Below, piece by piece: positions 47,196 to 56,596 of a stretch of DNA of 64,000 bases; within the stretch, counting starts at the first letter, position 1, and each line of letters starts with the position of its first letter. Source of the DNA: Ktedonobacteria bacterium (GTDB lineage: Bacteria > Chloroflexota > Ktedonobacteria > Ktedonobacterales > JACDGC01). The notes below the pieces were generated by a model, which made no database searches, was not told the DNA's origin, and was given only the letters and a program-made list of their open reading frames with translations. Both the position numbers and the translations under genes were made by a program. Location: the NCBI GenBank assembly GCA_027459785.1, contig DAIDGU010000046.1, positions 37,869 through 101,868 on the forward strand, given 5' to 3'.

Positions 47196-48032
47196 ATGGC
47201 TGTCGTAACTCCTGAACAAGCATCAGCTATAATTCAATCCGTTACACCTGCGGTATGTGATGAGATTAATAAATTTTCTCATCAAGTACTGCGGACAAGG
47301 GGGGGAAGAATAGGAAGTGGGATGGGAACACTATTGGAAGCATTATGGGGATATTATTCAAATCTTGCGTTGGCTGGACTAGAATCCACTTCACTTTCAC
47401 TTTGTGAACTTGTCTGGCTGATTAATCATGAATATAATGATTTTGCTTGCATTCAACGCGATATTCCTTGGTCAGTGGACGATAAAAGCAGCGAACTGTT
47501 ACGAGTTGAAGCTAAATCTATGAATAAAGATGCTGATGAATCAAAAGCTCACTTCGATGAATTGGTGAGCAAACTTGGTCAGCAGGATTTACTCCTCGTT
47601 TTAGTTTGGTCATGGGTGCCTGTTGATAACATCAGAGTATATCCAAAGATTACTGATCACTTCATTGATTCCGCTTTATCTGTTGCACGTTTACGAGATT
47701 GTCTTCATCTGCTAAGGGGTGGCACGTTTGTAGATAGAAAAAGTTGTCCTGATGGTTGTTCCCCTGAAACTTGCTTACATCAGGGTGAACCTCTAAATTC
47801 AGCCGGAAAACGCGAGAGAGAAACCGGTCCCATTACAAGGAAACCTGCTAATGTCTCACATGCAGCAAACTTTGGTGGGTTAGTTAGAATGATGAAACTT
47901 CGACAAAGGAAGACTCAGCAAGAAGCATATAGGTTATGTTCGCAAGACACAATTGCGCAGAATTACGTTTCCTTTTTTGAACGCAACTTTTCTAGCAGAT
48001 TTCTATTAAACAATAACGCTCGGCAAGAATAA
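47196..48032 (+). CDS. PD-(D/E)XK restriction endonuclease-like protein
   Basis: 278 aa, strongly AT-rich. GSGMGTLLEALWGYYSN (E48) and LRVEAKSMN (E105, K107) make a plausible nuclease active site. After the fold comes a Cys cluster (CPDGCSPETCLH) and a basic C-terminal region. It lies convergent to a DNA methylase and specificity subunit, with 28 bp between stops, so it is the likely cleavage subunit of that system. AAAGGAGG lies 7 nt before ATG. The exact enzyme family is not recognised. Confidence 0.65.
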   Translation: MAVVTPEQASAIIQSVTPAVCDEINKFSHQVLRTRGGRIGSGMGTLLEALWGYYSNLALAGLESTSLSLCELVWLINHEYNDFACIQRDIPWSVDDKSSELLRVEAKSMNKDADESKAHFDELVSKLGQQDLLLVLVWSWVPVDNIRVYPKITDHFIDSALSVARLRDCLHLLRGGTFVDRKSCPDGCSPETCLHQGEPLNSAGKRERETGPITRKPANVSHAANFGGLVRMMKLRQRKTQQEAYRLCSQDTIAQNYVSFFERNFSSRFLLNNNARQE

Positions 48033-48060
48033 CTTTGATGAAATTTTTGTAGTTTTTATT

Positions 48061-48738
48061 TTATTTTTCCAATAGACTACGTTCTATCGAATTTAGAAGT
48101 GTATAGGGCAATTCCTGTAATTCTCTGCTTAATTTCCGCCTATACTGAACCTGCTCAATTATCAGGTTTTCCAACGCTTGTTGATCTTTTAATGGTGGCA
48201 GAGGGATGGTAATATTTAATAAATCGGCCACTTGGATTCGAGGTAATGCCGAGCCGCTTTGTAATTTGCAAATTAGATCTTGAACTAACGAGGATGTTAA
48301 AATCATGCGCATCAAATTAGGGAGAATTCGCGCCGTATCAGGAGTTAGCACAAAAAACTCATTTGAGCATATGCCATTAATGATATCATCAGAACAAAGA
48401 TAAACTTTGTTTAAATAGGGTCTGAGTCTACCATATAAGATGTCCCCTGAGGAAAAAATCTTTGAACGTGAGCGGATATCATGTCCCAATTTGGTCGGCT
48501 CACCGACAATATCTCCAGTAAGAGACTGGACATTTTCTAGCCCAATATAATAGAATTCTCTATTCGAATATTTTTGCGGATCTAAACTTCCCTTTCTTTC
48601 ACGAATTAAGTCAGCCAAACGTATGCAAGGATAGTCCCTTTTTTTTTGCTCTAAGATGGTAGAGACGTCTGTAAAAGTTTCTACGTTCCACCGTAAGGCG
48701 ACTGCCAATTGTTGGTCGCTAATCTTGTTAATCCACAT
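48061..48738 (-). CDS. Restriction-modification specificity subunit (half HsdS)
   Basis: 225 aa with a single target-recognition domain. YYIGLENVQSLTGDI, SSGDILYGRLRPYLNKVYL, GICSNEFFVLTP and LPRIQVADLLNITIPLPPLKDQQALENLI are typical of HsdS. Usual HsdS has two such domains; a half-size subunit would act as a dimer and recognise a palindromic site. It starts 1 bp after the methylase stop, so it is translated with it. Confidence 0.88.
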   Translation of the reverse strand: MWINKISDQQLAVALRWNVETFTDVSTILEQKKRDYPCIRLADLIRERKGSLDPQKYSNREFYYIGLENVQSLTGDIVGEPTKLGHDIRSRSKIFSSGDILYGRLRPYLNKVYLCSDDIINGICSNEFFVLTPDTARILPNLMRMILTSSLVQDLICKLQSGSALPRIQVADLLNITIPLPPLKDQQALENLIIEQVQYRRKLSRELQELPYTLLNSIERSLLEK

Positions 48739-48739
48739 G

Positions 48740-50461
48740 TTACCATCCTTCTTCTAGAAGAAAATTTTCTAGCTCTAATGCCACTTCTTCTAGGTCGCTA
48801 TTCCCTTTACGCTTACCGCTGGCATCATAACCTATCATGTCAGAACGCCCAAGAAAAATCAAGTGCTTTGTGTCCTTCTGTCTTTCATCTTTCCACTTGG
48901 TTGCAAACAAAATGCTCGTTTTTATATTTGCTCCATAAGGTGCAAATGTCTCGATTGGTAAGCTGATAATCGCTCTAATTTTACAGTGGGTTCTCAACCA
49001 AGTACGAACGTAGGAAGTATTTTGATTACCAAGTATTCCATCGGGTAAAACAATACCTAGCTTTCCACCAGCTCGTAGAAATTGAAGACATCTTTCGAGT
49101 CCCAAGATTTCTAATGGAATGGACTTTCGGTTACGGAGCAATTCAAAATCACCCAGTTGGGAAAATGTCGTTTTACTTAGAAGTGAACCAAATGGCGGAT
49201 TGGTTAAAATTAAGTCGAAAGAATTTGGTTGTATATCAACATAATTGGAAAACGGTAAAAGCGCATCTGTACAGCGAATATTGCTATGCCCATCCCCGTG
49301 AAGGCGCATATCAGTCATAGCAATCCGAACCATTCTATCGCTTTTCTCAATGCCATGTAGCTTTCCAAATGCGAACTCAAACCAGGTATTATTCAAAGGA
49401 CGACTTGTGCTTTGTTTGACTGCATTAAGACAAGCCGATAGAAAGTGGCCGGAACCACAGAAAGGATCTAAAATCAAATCATTTGTAGATGGCTTTGCTA
49501 TGCGAACCATAAAATCAATTACAGGAACAGGAGTAAAATACTGACCCATTCCAGCCCTTACACTTGGCGTGTAAACTTTCTGAAAAGCACGCCCCTTTAT
49601 GTCCATTTCGGAGCTTGAAATACTATAATCTTGCAGCACTTCGATAATTTTCACAAGAGCAGAACTGCTTAAGCGAAGCGGAATATTAAAAACACCCCGC
49701 GATCGAGTATAGCCAGGAATTTTAAGACTAAAAACACGCAGATCATATTTAGTTGCTTCAAAAAACAATGATCGTACTGATGCTGCTAACTCTTCATTAG
49801 TACTATAAAGGTTTTTTTGCATACGATATGGATTAAGGTTCAAAGTTGTTTCTTCATCATATAACTTGGTATAAATGATTTTACAAAGCTCATCCAAAGC
49901 ATCATCAGCATGTAAGCCATCAATGTCTCTGATCAAGCTATGAATCTGAAAGAACAAGTTTTCAGCCTTTACAGAGAACTGCTGTAAGTCTCGAAGCGAT
50001 AGAGGTTGCTTTGTTTTCATTCCTTCTGCATTTGACGGAGTAAAACTCTCGATATAAGAAATATAATCACACTTATCCGTGTCAAATCGCCTGCGTATAT
50101 ATTTTGTATTTTGTCCGTCAGTACAAATTCCTAGACCAGCTACGGATGATGATAATAAGGTTTGCTTCAGGTGGTTCTCTGCCTCCTCAATCATTTCGGG
50201 CGGAGCGACAACAATCCAAAGATACGGCTCTCCTTCATTTGTAGTAAGGGATATTTTCCCATAATTACTACTATTTGGAGGGGAATATTCCTGAATGATA
50301 TTGCATCTTTGCTGCAACCATTCACTAGGATAGCAAAAACTGTTTGTTAGTTCAAAAAGTACCCATTGGAGAAGCGCTTCACACTTCTTTGGGGCCAAAG
50401 GGGCGGCAAGATGAGATGTCAGAGCCGAATAGACTTGATGAAATGTTCCTAATGTTGCCAT
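48740..50461 (-). CDS. N6-adenine DNA methyltransferase (HsdM-like)
   Basis: 573 aa. AdoMet motif DPFCGSGHFLSACL (332-345) and catalytic NPPFG (421-425) define a gamma-type N6-adenine methylase. The first 150 residues differ from normal HsdM and look like a decayed endonuclease N-terminal domain (YLWIVVAPPEM where an E-x-K would be expected, then AGLGICTDGQNTKYIRR). It forms an operon with the specificity subunit. GAGG lies 9 nt before the ATG and a consensus promoter is upstream. AT-rich composition suggests transfer. Confidence 0.88.
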   Translation of the reverse strand: MATLGTFHQVYSALTSHLAAPLAPKKCEALLQWVLFELTNSFCYPSEWLQQRCNIIQEYSPPNSSNYGKISLTTNEGEPYLWIVVAPPEMIEEAENHLKQTLLSSSVAGLGICTDGQNTKYIRRRFDTDKCDYISYIESFTPSNAEGMKTKQPLSLRDLQQFSVKAENLFFQIHSLIRDIDGLHADDALDELCKIIYTKLYDEETTLNLNPYRMQKNLYSTNEELAASVRSLFFEATKYDLRVFSLKIPGYTRSRGVFNIPLRLSSSALVKIIEVLQDYSISSSEMDIKGRAFQKVYTPSVRAGMGQYFTPVPVIDFMVRIAKPSTNDLILDPFCGSGHFLSACLNAVKQSTSRPLNNTWFEFAFGKLHGIEKSDRMVRIAMTDMRLHGDGHSNIRCTDALLPFSNYVDIQPNSFDLILTNPPFGSLLSKTTFSQLGDFELLRNRKSIPLEILGLERCLQFLRAGGKLGIVLPDGILGNQNTSYVRTWLRTHCKIRAIISLPIETFAPYGANIKTSILFATKWKDERQKDTKHLIFLGRSDMIGYDASGKRKGNSDLEEVALELENFLLEEGW

Positions 50462-50501
50462 TCTCCTAAACCTCGATCCACCCTCTTTAGAAGCTTTTCA
50501 T

Positions 50502-50530
50502 ACTATATCTCATAGCCGACGCCTTGTCAA
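50502..50530 (-). promoter_or_regulatory. Consensus promoter of the methylase operon
   Basis: On the minus strand: -35 TTGACA (50530-50525), 17-bp spacer, -10 TATAGT (50507-50502). Start near 50495. Confidence 0.75.
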
Positions 50531-50664
50531 TATCAATATGCGTCTAGCAGGTTTTCTATTGGCGTTCATCCACTAAAGTTTAAAATTTATTGGAAATAGT
50601 AATCGTGTTGGCCTTTTCCAAGGAGATTAAACAAATTATATGGCCTCTACTGAAAGTGATATAA

Positions 50665-50692
50665 GCAGAGCCGCATTTTAAGGAGGCTCTGC
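50665..50692 (-). terminator. Terminator of the DUF711 gene
   Basis: GCAGAGCC and GGCTCTGC form an 8-bp perfect stem with a 12-nt loop. On the minus strand it is followed by TTATATC, a weak T-tract. Confidence 0.5.
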
Positions 50693-50714
50693 TTCCTGCT
50701 TTCCTGGCCGCCCG

Positions 50715-51905
50715 TCAGATCGCCATGATCGGCGCGTTGGTGATCCACGGCGAGTTGAAGCGCGTTTGTTCGCCCACGCTGCCACCAGGGATGGGGAAGA
50801 GGCGCGCGGAGAGCGGCTTCGAGAGGCGTGTGGCGAGGGTGGCGACATCCAGCAAGGTCGCGGCGATGCGTTCGATGCTGGCGTCGCCAGGGATCGGGAT
50901 CGTGTCCAACCCTGAGCCGCAGACGCTGGAATAGAGCAGCAGCGCGGGGATGCCGATGCCGCCGCTGGCGACGCGCCGCACGATGCCGGCGTCTTCCAGC
51001 ACCGGCAGGAACAGCCCGTTGTAGCCGCACGTTTTCAAGCCCGTGCTTTTGAGCGCTTTAGTGATGGCCGCGCAGACGATCAGCGTACCGGGGTCGCCGA
51101 AATTGCCCAGGCCGACAGCCTCGATAGCCTCAGCGATGCTCTCCGTACCGTTTGGCGCGGGCGAAAGATCTAGCCCGCTGTAAGGGATGCCGTGTTCGCG
51201 GGCGACGCGGGCGGCGATATCGGCGATGACGCGCCCTTCGCGTTCCAGGGCGGCGATCAGGCGCGGGCCGAGCGGGCCGAGCGCGGAAGGACCGGGCTTG
51301 GAATCATGCACTGCCTCGCTCAGCGCATCGCGCACCAGCGTCGCGGATTGCAAGCCGATGGCGAAGCCCCAATCACTATCCGGTTGATAGGCCGCCGGGA
51401 AGAATGGGCCACGCTGGGGACAGTTGGCGACGGCGGCGAAGCGCAGATTGCCGAAGCCGCCTTCCGTCTGCTGGCTGAGCGTGCGGATGACGCGCGCCGC
51501 CGGCACGGCGGCTTCCAGGCGCACGCCGTTCGCGTCCGAGGCGATCTGCACGGTCGCATTCAGGGCCGGGTTCGGCCCCAGCATTTCGGGCAAAAGGTTG
51601 ATGCGCTCGACGGGGAACTTGGGATCGTCCGCCAGCACCGGCCCCAGCGACAGATATTGGAAGCCGCGCCGCTCGCAGCGTTCTTGCAGCGCCGTGGCGT
51701 AGTTTACGATCTCCGCCTCGCGCGCGTGCAGCCGGTCCAGAAAGAGCGGGCGCGTGGAGATGCGCTGCGTCTGCACCTCATAGCCGGCCTCACGGAACAG
51801 TGGCTCCGCCGTTTTCAGCAACTTGGCCGCGCGGTCCAACGCCGCGTCGCTCAATGGATGTGGTTCGCCAATGCCCACCGTGATCGTCCGAATGCGCACG
51901 CTCAT
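50715..51905 (-). CDS. DUF711 family protein
   Basis: 396 aa. The sequence fits the DUF711 family, which is related in fold to glycyl-radical (PFL-like) proteins but lacks a known reaction: VRIRTITVGIGEPHPLSDAAL start, then FQYLSLGPVLADDP and GSGLDTIPIPGDASIERIAATLLDVATLA. ATG 51905 is chosen because it begins at the family N-terminus; the frame opens at 52118 across a terminator, which cannot be coding. A promoter at 51949-51977 follows the terminator of the preceding operon. Confidence 0.85.
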   Translation of the reverse strand: MSVRIRTITVGIGEPHPLSDAALDRAAKLLKTAEPLFREAGYEVQTQRISTRPLFLDRLHAREAEIVNYATALQERCERRGFQYLSLGPVLADDPKFPVERINLLPEMLGPNPALNATVQIASDANGVRLEAAVPAARVIRTLSQQTEGGFGNLRFAAVANCPQRGPFFPAAYQPDSDWGFAIGLQSATLVRDALSEAVHDSKPGPSALGPLGPRLIAALEREGRVIADIAARVAREHGIPYSGLDLSPAPNGTESIAEAIEAVGLGNFGDPGTLIVCAAITKALKSTGLKTCGYNGLFLPVLEDAGIVRRVASGGIGIPALLLYSSVCGSGLDTIPIPGDASIERIAATLLDVATLATRLSKPLSARLFPIPGGSVGEQTRFNSPWITNAPIMAI

Positions 51906-51948
51906 AGCCCGTAAATCCCCCGCCTGATGTTCTGCTGATTGCACGGCT

Positions 51949-51977
51949 AGTATATCATGCGCTGGGCCGTGCGCCAA
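51949..51977 (-). promoter_or_regulatory. Promoter of the DUF711 gene
   Basis: On the minus strand: -35 TTGGCG (51977-51972), 17-bp spacer, -10 TATACT (51954-51949). Confidence 0.6.
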
Positions 51978-51981
51978 GGGC

Positions 51982-52033
51982 AAAAAAAAAGCCGCGTGCC
52001 ATCCACCCGCACTCCTTGCGGTCGGCACGCGGC
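51982..52033 (-). terminator. Terminator of the response regulator-YtxH operon
   Basis: GCCGCGTGCC and GGCACGCGGC form a perfect 10-bp stem; on the minus strand it is followed by nine T. Confidence 0.9.
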
Positions 52034-52152
52034 TCGGCTTAGGGAAAAGCCATGTCAGACAACGCATCCTGCTGGGCTGACAGCCGGAGTCCATTCCCCC
52101 GACATTTTCAGTATACATGGGCTAGCAACAAGCGGGGGACGGTGGCCCCAGC

Positions 52153-52392
52153 TTACTGTTTGATGCTGGCCAGCACTTCTTCTTGGGCCTGCTGCGAGGC
52201 TTCGCGGGCCTGCACCACGGCTTCTTCGTAACGCTGGCGAATCAGATCGCTCTGCTTGGAGAGCTTGTCGCGCATCTCCGCGCCGGTTTGCGGCGCGAAC
52301 AGCAGCGCCACGATGACGCCGACGGCGATGCCGCAAAGGATGCCGAGGATGAATCCCAGGCTCGATCCCTGTTTTTGCTCGGATGTACTCAT
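52153..52392 (-). CDS. YtxH domain small membrane protein
   Basis: 79 aa: one transmembrane segment (GFILGILCGIAVGVIVALLF), then APQTGAEMRDKLSKQ, the YtxH signature (FAPxxGxExR), and a Gln/Glu/Ala-rich helical tail. These are general-stress-associated proteins of unknown activity. ATG 52392 follows GAGGAG by about 11 nt. It is encoded 59 bp after a single-domain response regulator and ends before a strong terminator. Confidence 0.85.
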   Translation of the reverse strand: MSTSEQKQGSSLGFILGILCGIAVGVIVALLFAPQTGAEMRDKLSKQSDLIRQRYEEAVVQAREASQQAQEEVLASIKQ

Positions 52393-52451
52393 GGGCGGAT
52401 AGTCTCCTCTCGTGTAAAACTGAGTGACGGTGATGACGGACAACACGACGA

Positions 52452-52823
52452 TCAGGCGATGATACTCAGCAATTCATCCAAGGCGAACGGTTTTTGCAGC
52501 ACGCGCGTGTCAACAAAGATCCCTGGCTCGCTGATGATCATCTTTTGGGTTTTCTCGGCGTCGATCATCGACGCGGTATACACGACCACCGGCACGGCGG
52601 CGGTTTCGGTATTCGTTTTCAACTCGCGCAGGATGGGAATGCCCGATTCCTCGCCCAGCCGCAGGTCCAACACGATCAGATCAGGTTTGTTGAGCCGCAC
52701 GAACTCGACGACACCACGCCCAGAGTCCAGCACGGAGACCTGATGATTGTGTTCTTCCAGCATCATGCGCAAGAGGCGCAGAATATCGACGGTATCATCC
52801 ACGATCAAAATGTGCTTCGTCAT
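52452..52823 (-). CDS. Single-domain response regulator
   Basis: A 123-aa receiver domain only, with acidic pocket D9, D10, phosphorylated D53 (LIVLDLRLGEES), T83 and K111 (VLQKPFALDELL). There is no output domain, so it would pass the signal by protein contact or phosphotransfer. No histidine kinase gene is adjacent. It is the first gene of a two-gene run with YtxH. Confidence 0.93.
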   Translation of the reverse strand: MTKHILIVDDTVDILRLLRMMLEEHNHQVSVLDSGRGVVEFVRLNKPDLIVLDLRLGEESGIPILRELKTNTETAAVPVVVYTASMIDAEKTQKMIISEPGIFVDTRVLQKPFALDELLSIIA

Positions 52824-53167
52824 CCTGAAAACCTTTCAGCAATAAGTGCAACACGTCGGTGGTACACAGGTGCCAGGTAGCGGATACGTCTGGGTAACGG
52901 TTGCCACATCAAACGCGCACTCACTTTTAGTGTACCACGCTCAGTGCGCGTACCACCAAGCGTCCCTACCTTTGGGGTGGGGTGATGGTGGCGGATGCGC
53001 TGGGCAAGGCGTCGTTGCCCTGCCAAGCGCACCCCTGTGAGCGCCTTCTTGGCGAACGCGCCCCCGTCGCCATACCCCCGCCGCTCCGGTACGGATGACC
53101 TTCTCAGCATATTCGGTGCCAGCCTGGATGCTCGCTGAACCGTCCGTCGTTGCCGTCGTCACCAGCC
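52824..53167. other. Intergenic region, no gene seen
   Basis: About 340 bp. An 8-bp inverted repeat CGCGCACT (52914-52921) and AGTGCGCG (52943-52950) lies over a minus-strand -10-like TACACT (52934-52929), which could drive the response regulator. Open frames here look like noise. Confidence 0.35.
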
Positions 53168-54337
53168 TTACGCGCTGGCCACCGGCGCGGCGAAGCGCAC
53201 CTCCAGCGCGCCGTTCACCATGCGGGCGCGACGCGCTTCCAGCGGCACCAGCACGGCGGGCAGTGTGATGGCGCGTTTGAAATTGCCGATCTCGACATAG
53301 AGTTCGTCGCCCTTGCGCGTCATGATCACTTTATCCAGCTCCACGTGGGGCAACGGCAGGCGCAGCAAGAAATCGTCGCCCACGCGCGTCACCTCTTGCA
53401 GCTTGCCCTGGTAATAGACCTTGGTCGGATCATTCGCGCCGAAAATGCCCGCCGCCAGCTCGCGCAAGGCGTCCAGCCCAACGATCTCGTGCGGCGCGTG
53501 GGGGACTTCCCACACCGGCAGCGGCGCGAAGGTGTCGTGGATCTCGCGCAGGTACGGCTGTTGTTGCTGATACATCGCGTTCAGGAAAGGATCGTTCGTT
53601 TGCGGTGTGGGCAGGATGCGGTTGCAGACCACGCCGTCGATGGGATAGCCGAAGAGCGCCAGGTACGTCTCCGCGCGCAGCGCCTCTTTGATGACCATCT
53701 TTTCCGGCATCACCACCGGGCGATAGGAACTGATCTCAGCGTCCAGCAGCACCTCGCGTAGCGCCTTCACATGCGTGTTGAGCGTCTCGACCGCCTCCAT
53801 CACGTCGATGCCGGGCATCACGTTGCGCAACAGCGGCTTCATCATGCTGAAAGCCGCGCCCTGGAAGCGATTGAGCTTGCGCACATAGAACGAGAAGGTA
53901 TCAGGCATCGAAAGCAGGCGCACCGTCTCGCCGGTCGGCGCGGCGTCGATGACGGCTACGTCGAACGAACCCTCCTCGATGCGCCGATAAATGTTGAGCA
54001 GGCTGGCGATCTCGTCCATGCCGGGGATGAGCGCCATCTCCTCGGCGGCCACGTCGTCCACGCCCTGCTGGCGCAGCGTCGTACTCAAGTATTCTTGCAG
54101 CTTGCCCCAATGCTCACGGATCTCGTCCAGGACGTTGATCTCCTGCGCCCACAGGTTCGGCGCGATCTCTTTCGCCTGCGCCTCCAGTGCGACATCCAAT
54201 GAGTCCGCCAGGCTGTGCGCCAGATCGGTGCTGACGACCAGCGTCTTTTTGCCGAGATCCGCCGAACGTAACGCCGTCGCCGCCGATACCGTCGTTTTAC
54301 CGACCCCACCTTTACCCAGATACAAGATAATGCGCAT
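53168..54337 (-). CDS. ArsA/GET3 family ATPase
   Basis: A 389-aa single-unit member of the ArsA/Get3 family. The deviant Walker A is GKGGVGKTT (8-16), switch I region VVSTDLAHSLADSLDV (canonical DPAHS has Thr-Asp-Leu-Ala-His here) and switch II VAVIDAAPTGETVRLL. The C-terminal part (PLPHVELDKVIMTRKGDELYVEIGN) is the small Hsp20-like domain found in many bacterial forms. Such proteins bind membrane-protein tails or metals; arsenic genes are not present nearby. GAGGGGC precedes the ATG. Confidence 0.92.
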   Translation of the reverse strand: MRIILYLGKGGVGKTTVSAATALRSADLGKKTLVVSTDLAHSLADSLDVALEAQAKEIAPNLWAQEINVLDEIREHWGKLQEYLSTTLRQQGVDDVAAEEMALIPGMDEIASLLNIYRRIEEGSFDVAVIDAAPTGETVRLLSMPDTFSFYVRKLNRFQGAAFSMMKPLLRNVMPGIDVMEAVETLNTHVKALREVLLDAEISSYRPVVMPEKMVIKEALRAETYLALFGYPIDGVVCNRILPTPQTNDPFLNAMYQQQQPYLREIHDTFAPLPVWEVPHAPHEIVGLDALRELAAGIFGANDPTKVYYQGKLQEVTRVGDDFLLRLPLPHVELDKVIMTRKGDELYVEIGNFKRAITLPAVLVPLEARRARMVNGALEVRFAAPVASA

Positions 54338-54589
54338 GGCATGCCCCTCTCATTTTTGCTATCGTTATGTATTGTGGCCGCACAGTTGCGGAAACGCAAG
54401 GGAATCGGTCACAACCAGGGTTCATCCATAGTGCGGCGGGCGGTGTATCTCTTTTGATGCGCCATGACCCGTTCGGTGCCGGTGCAGCGTCTTAGCGAAA
54501 ACAGCACCACGTCGTCTACTTATGGGGGCGGGCGGACACGCGCGCTTAGCCTCCATCATCAGCCTGATCAGTCAGCGGAAAGGGAGCGT

Positions 54590-55516
54590 ATGATCGCTGA
54601 ATCAGAGTTGTCGCGGGAAACGCTGGACGCCTACGAACATTGTCGCCGTATCACGCGCCGCGCCGCCAAGACATTCTACTGGGGATCGCTCCTGCTGCCA
54701 CGCCGCAAGCGCCTGGCCGCGTGGACGCTCTATGCTTTCTGCCGCACGGTGGACGACAGCGTGGACTGCATTCAAGATGCCACATGCAGCGACCGCCGGC
54801 TGGACCTCTGGCGCGACCGCCTGGTGCGCGCCTATGCCGGTGATGTCAGTGATCCCATCACCCGCGCCTGGGTGGATATGCTGTGCCATTATGCGGTTCC
54901 CTTGCAACCGGCGCTGGATCTCATCGAGGGCGCACGGATGGATCTGCATCCGGCACAGCCCGCCACGTTCGAGCATTTGCACCTCTATTGCTATCGCGTC
55001 GCCGGCACCGTTGGTTTGCTGATGGCACCTGTGCTGGGTTACTGCGGACCAGCGGCGTTGCCCCTGGCGGTGGATCTGGGGGTGGCAATGCAGCTCACGA
55101 ACATCCTACGCGACGTGGGCGAAGATCTGCGCAACGGGCGCATCTATCTGCCGCGCGATGAGATGCAGCAGTTCGGCTACACCGAAGCTGACCTGCACGC
55201 CAGCGTGATCGACGGGCGTTTCATCGAGCTGATGCGCTTTCAGATGCAGCGCGCCGAAGACTATTATGTGCGGGCGCGACCGGGCATCGATATGCTGGAG
55301 AAAAGCGCCCAGCTCGCCATTCTGGCCAGCGCGGAGATGTATCGCGGCATCCTGGGGGCCATCGTCGCCAACGAGTACGATGTCTTCACCAAGCGCGCCT
55401 ATGTGCCGACCTCAGCGAAGATGCGCATGATGCCCAAGCTCTGGTTGGCGACGAAGACCAACACTGTTCCGCTGCCTGCTGCCAGCGCACACGTCCTGTC
55501 ATCCCATGCTCGGTGA
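54590..55516 (+). CDS. crtB: Phytoene/squalene synthase family protein
   Basis: A 308-aa trans-isoprenyl diphosphate synthase, most like phytoene synthase. The two Asp-rich motifs are DDSVD (55-59) and DVGED (175-179, in NILRDVGEDLRNGRIYLP). It condenses two prenyl diphosphates head to head. The first 15-20 residues vary. ATG 54590 is chosen because AAAGGGAG is just upstream; the frame opens at 54464. It stands alone, without desaturase or cyclase genes, so the final product is unknown; its substrate comes from the MEP pathway (dxr). Confidence 0.9.
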   Translation: MIAESELSRETLDAYEHCRRITRRAAKTFYWGSLLLPRRKRLAAWTLYAFCRTVDDSVDCIQDATCSDRRLDLWRDRLVRAYAGDVSDPITRAWVDMLCHYAVPLQPALDLIEGARMDLHPAQPATFEHLHLYCYRVAGTVGLLMAPVLGYCGPAALPLAVDLGVAMQLTNILRDVGEDLRNGRIYLPRDEMQQFGYTEADLHASVIDGRFIELMRFQMQRAEDYYVRARPGIDMLEKSAQLAILASAEMYRGILGAIVANEYDVFTKRAYVPTSAKMRMMPKLWLATKTNTVPLPAASAHVLSSHAR

Positions 55517-55540
55517 ATAGCGTGAACGTGCCACAATAGA

Positions 55541-55579
55541 GCGCGGACAAATAGCAAGAGCGCGGACAAGTAGCAGCGA
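55541..55579 (+). repeat. Short direct repeat upstream of the patatin gene
   Basis: AGAGCGCGGACAAATAGCA and AGAGCGCGGACAAGTAGCA are adjacent near-identical 19-bp units. They lie between the phytoene synthase stop and the patatin start. Meaning unknown. Confidence 0.55.
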
Positions 55580-55596
55580 GCGGAAGAAGGTGCAGC

Positions 55597-56445
55597 GTGA
55601 ATCCAGCATCACCTACGGGCAGGGGCTTGGTTCTCGGCGGCGGGGGTGTCACGGGCGTCGCCTGGGAAACCGGACTCCTGCTGGGTCTCGCGGAGGCGGG
55701 CAGCGACCTGACCGGGGCGGATCTCTTTGTCGGCACCTCTGCCGGCTCGGTGGTCGCTGCCCAAGTGACCAGCGGCACCCCGCTGGAACAGCTTTACGCG
55801 GCGCAAGTCGCTGAGGCATCGGGGGAGATCGCCGCGCGCCTGAGCGGCGCGATGCTGCTGCGCCTGGTCCTCGCGCTGGCCTGGCCGGGCGACCGCCAGC
55901 GCGCCCGCGCGCGGCTGGGCCGCGCCGCGCTACGTGCCAAGACGGTGCCGGCGGCAGAACGCCTGGCCGTCATCGCACACCGGCTGCCCAGCCACGCCTG
56001 GCCTGCGCAGCGCCTGATCATCACGGCGGTAGATGCAGAGACGGGGATTGCCGTCGCTTTCACTAAAGACAGCGGCGTGGATCTGGTAGACGCGGTGGCC
56101 GCCAGTTGCGCCGTGCCGCTGGTATGGCCGCCCGTTACGATCAAGGGCCACCACTATATGGATGGCGGCATGCGCTCAACCGCCAATGCACATCTCGCCA
56201 AGGGATGCGCGCGCGTGGTGGTCATCGCGCCCTTGCCGGCGGCGGCACGACGCGCCGACAGCCCTGCCGCGCAGGTGGCCGCGCTCGGCTCCGATGTGCG
56301 CGCGATCATCATCAGTCCCGATGCCGCCGCCCGCGCGGCCATAGGCCGCAATGTGCTCGATCCCGCGCAGCGCGCCGCCGCCGCGCAAGCCGGACGACGC
56401 CAGGCGGCGACCGTCGCCGATCAGGTGCGCCAGGTGTGGTCTTGA
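55597..56445 (+). CDS. Patatin-like phospholipase
   Basis: 282 aa. The oxyanion loop LVLGGGGVTG (11-20), nucleophile S48 in GTSAG and catalytic D189 in MDGGM form the patatin Ser-Asp dyad. These enzymes hydrolyse acyl lipids. There is no signal peptide. GTG 55597 is the start, with GAAGAAGG 6 nt upstream. The last 60 residues are Ala-rich. It follows the phytoene synthase gene but is separated by a direct repeat. Confidence 0.92.
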   Translation: MNPASPTGRGLVLGGGGVTGVAWETGLLLGLAEAGSDLTGADLFVGTSAGSVVAAQVTSGTPLEQLYAAQVAEASGEIAARLSGAMLLRLVLALAWPGDRQRARARLGRAALRAKTVPAAERLAVIAHRLPSHAWPAQRLIITAVDAETGIAVAFTKDSGVDLVDAVAASCAVPLVWPPVTIKGHHYMDGGMRSTANAHLAKGCARVVVIAPLPAAARRADSPAAQVAALGSDVRAIIISPDAAARAAIGRNVLDPAQRAAAAQAGRRQAATVADQVRQVWS

Positions 56446-56596
56446 CTCTGCGCTAGCAATGCGATGCCACATCGCGGCGGGGCAAGCGGCTGCAACGTTG
56501 CCAGCCGGGCGTACCTGATCCCCAAATGATGTTATACTAAGATGAAGAAGCTCGTCTTGGTGATTCGCTGGTTTTTCTTGTTAGGAGGCACTCCCA

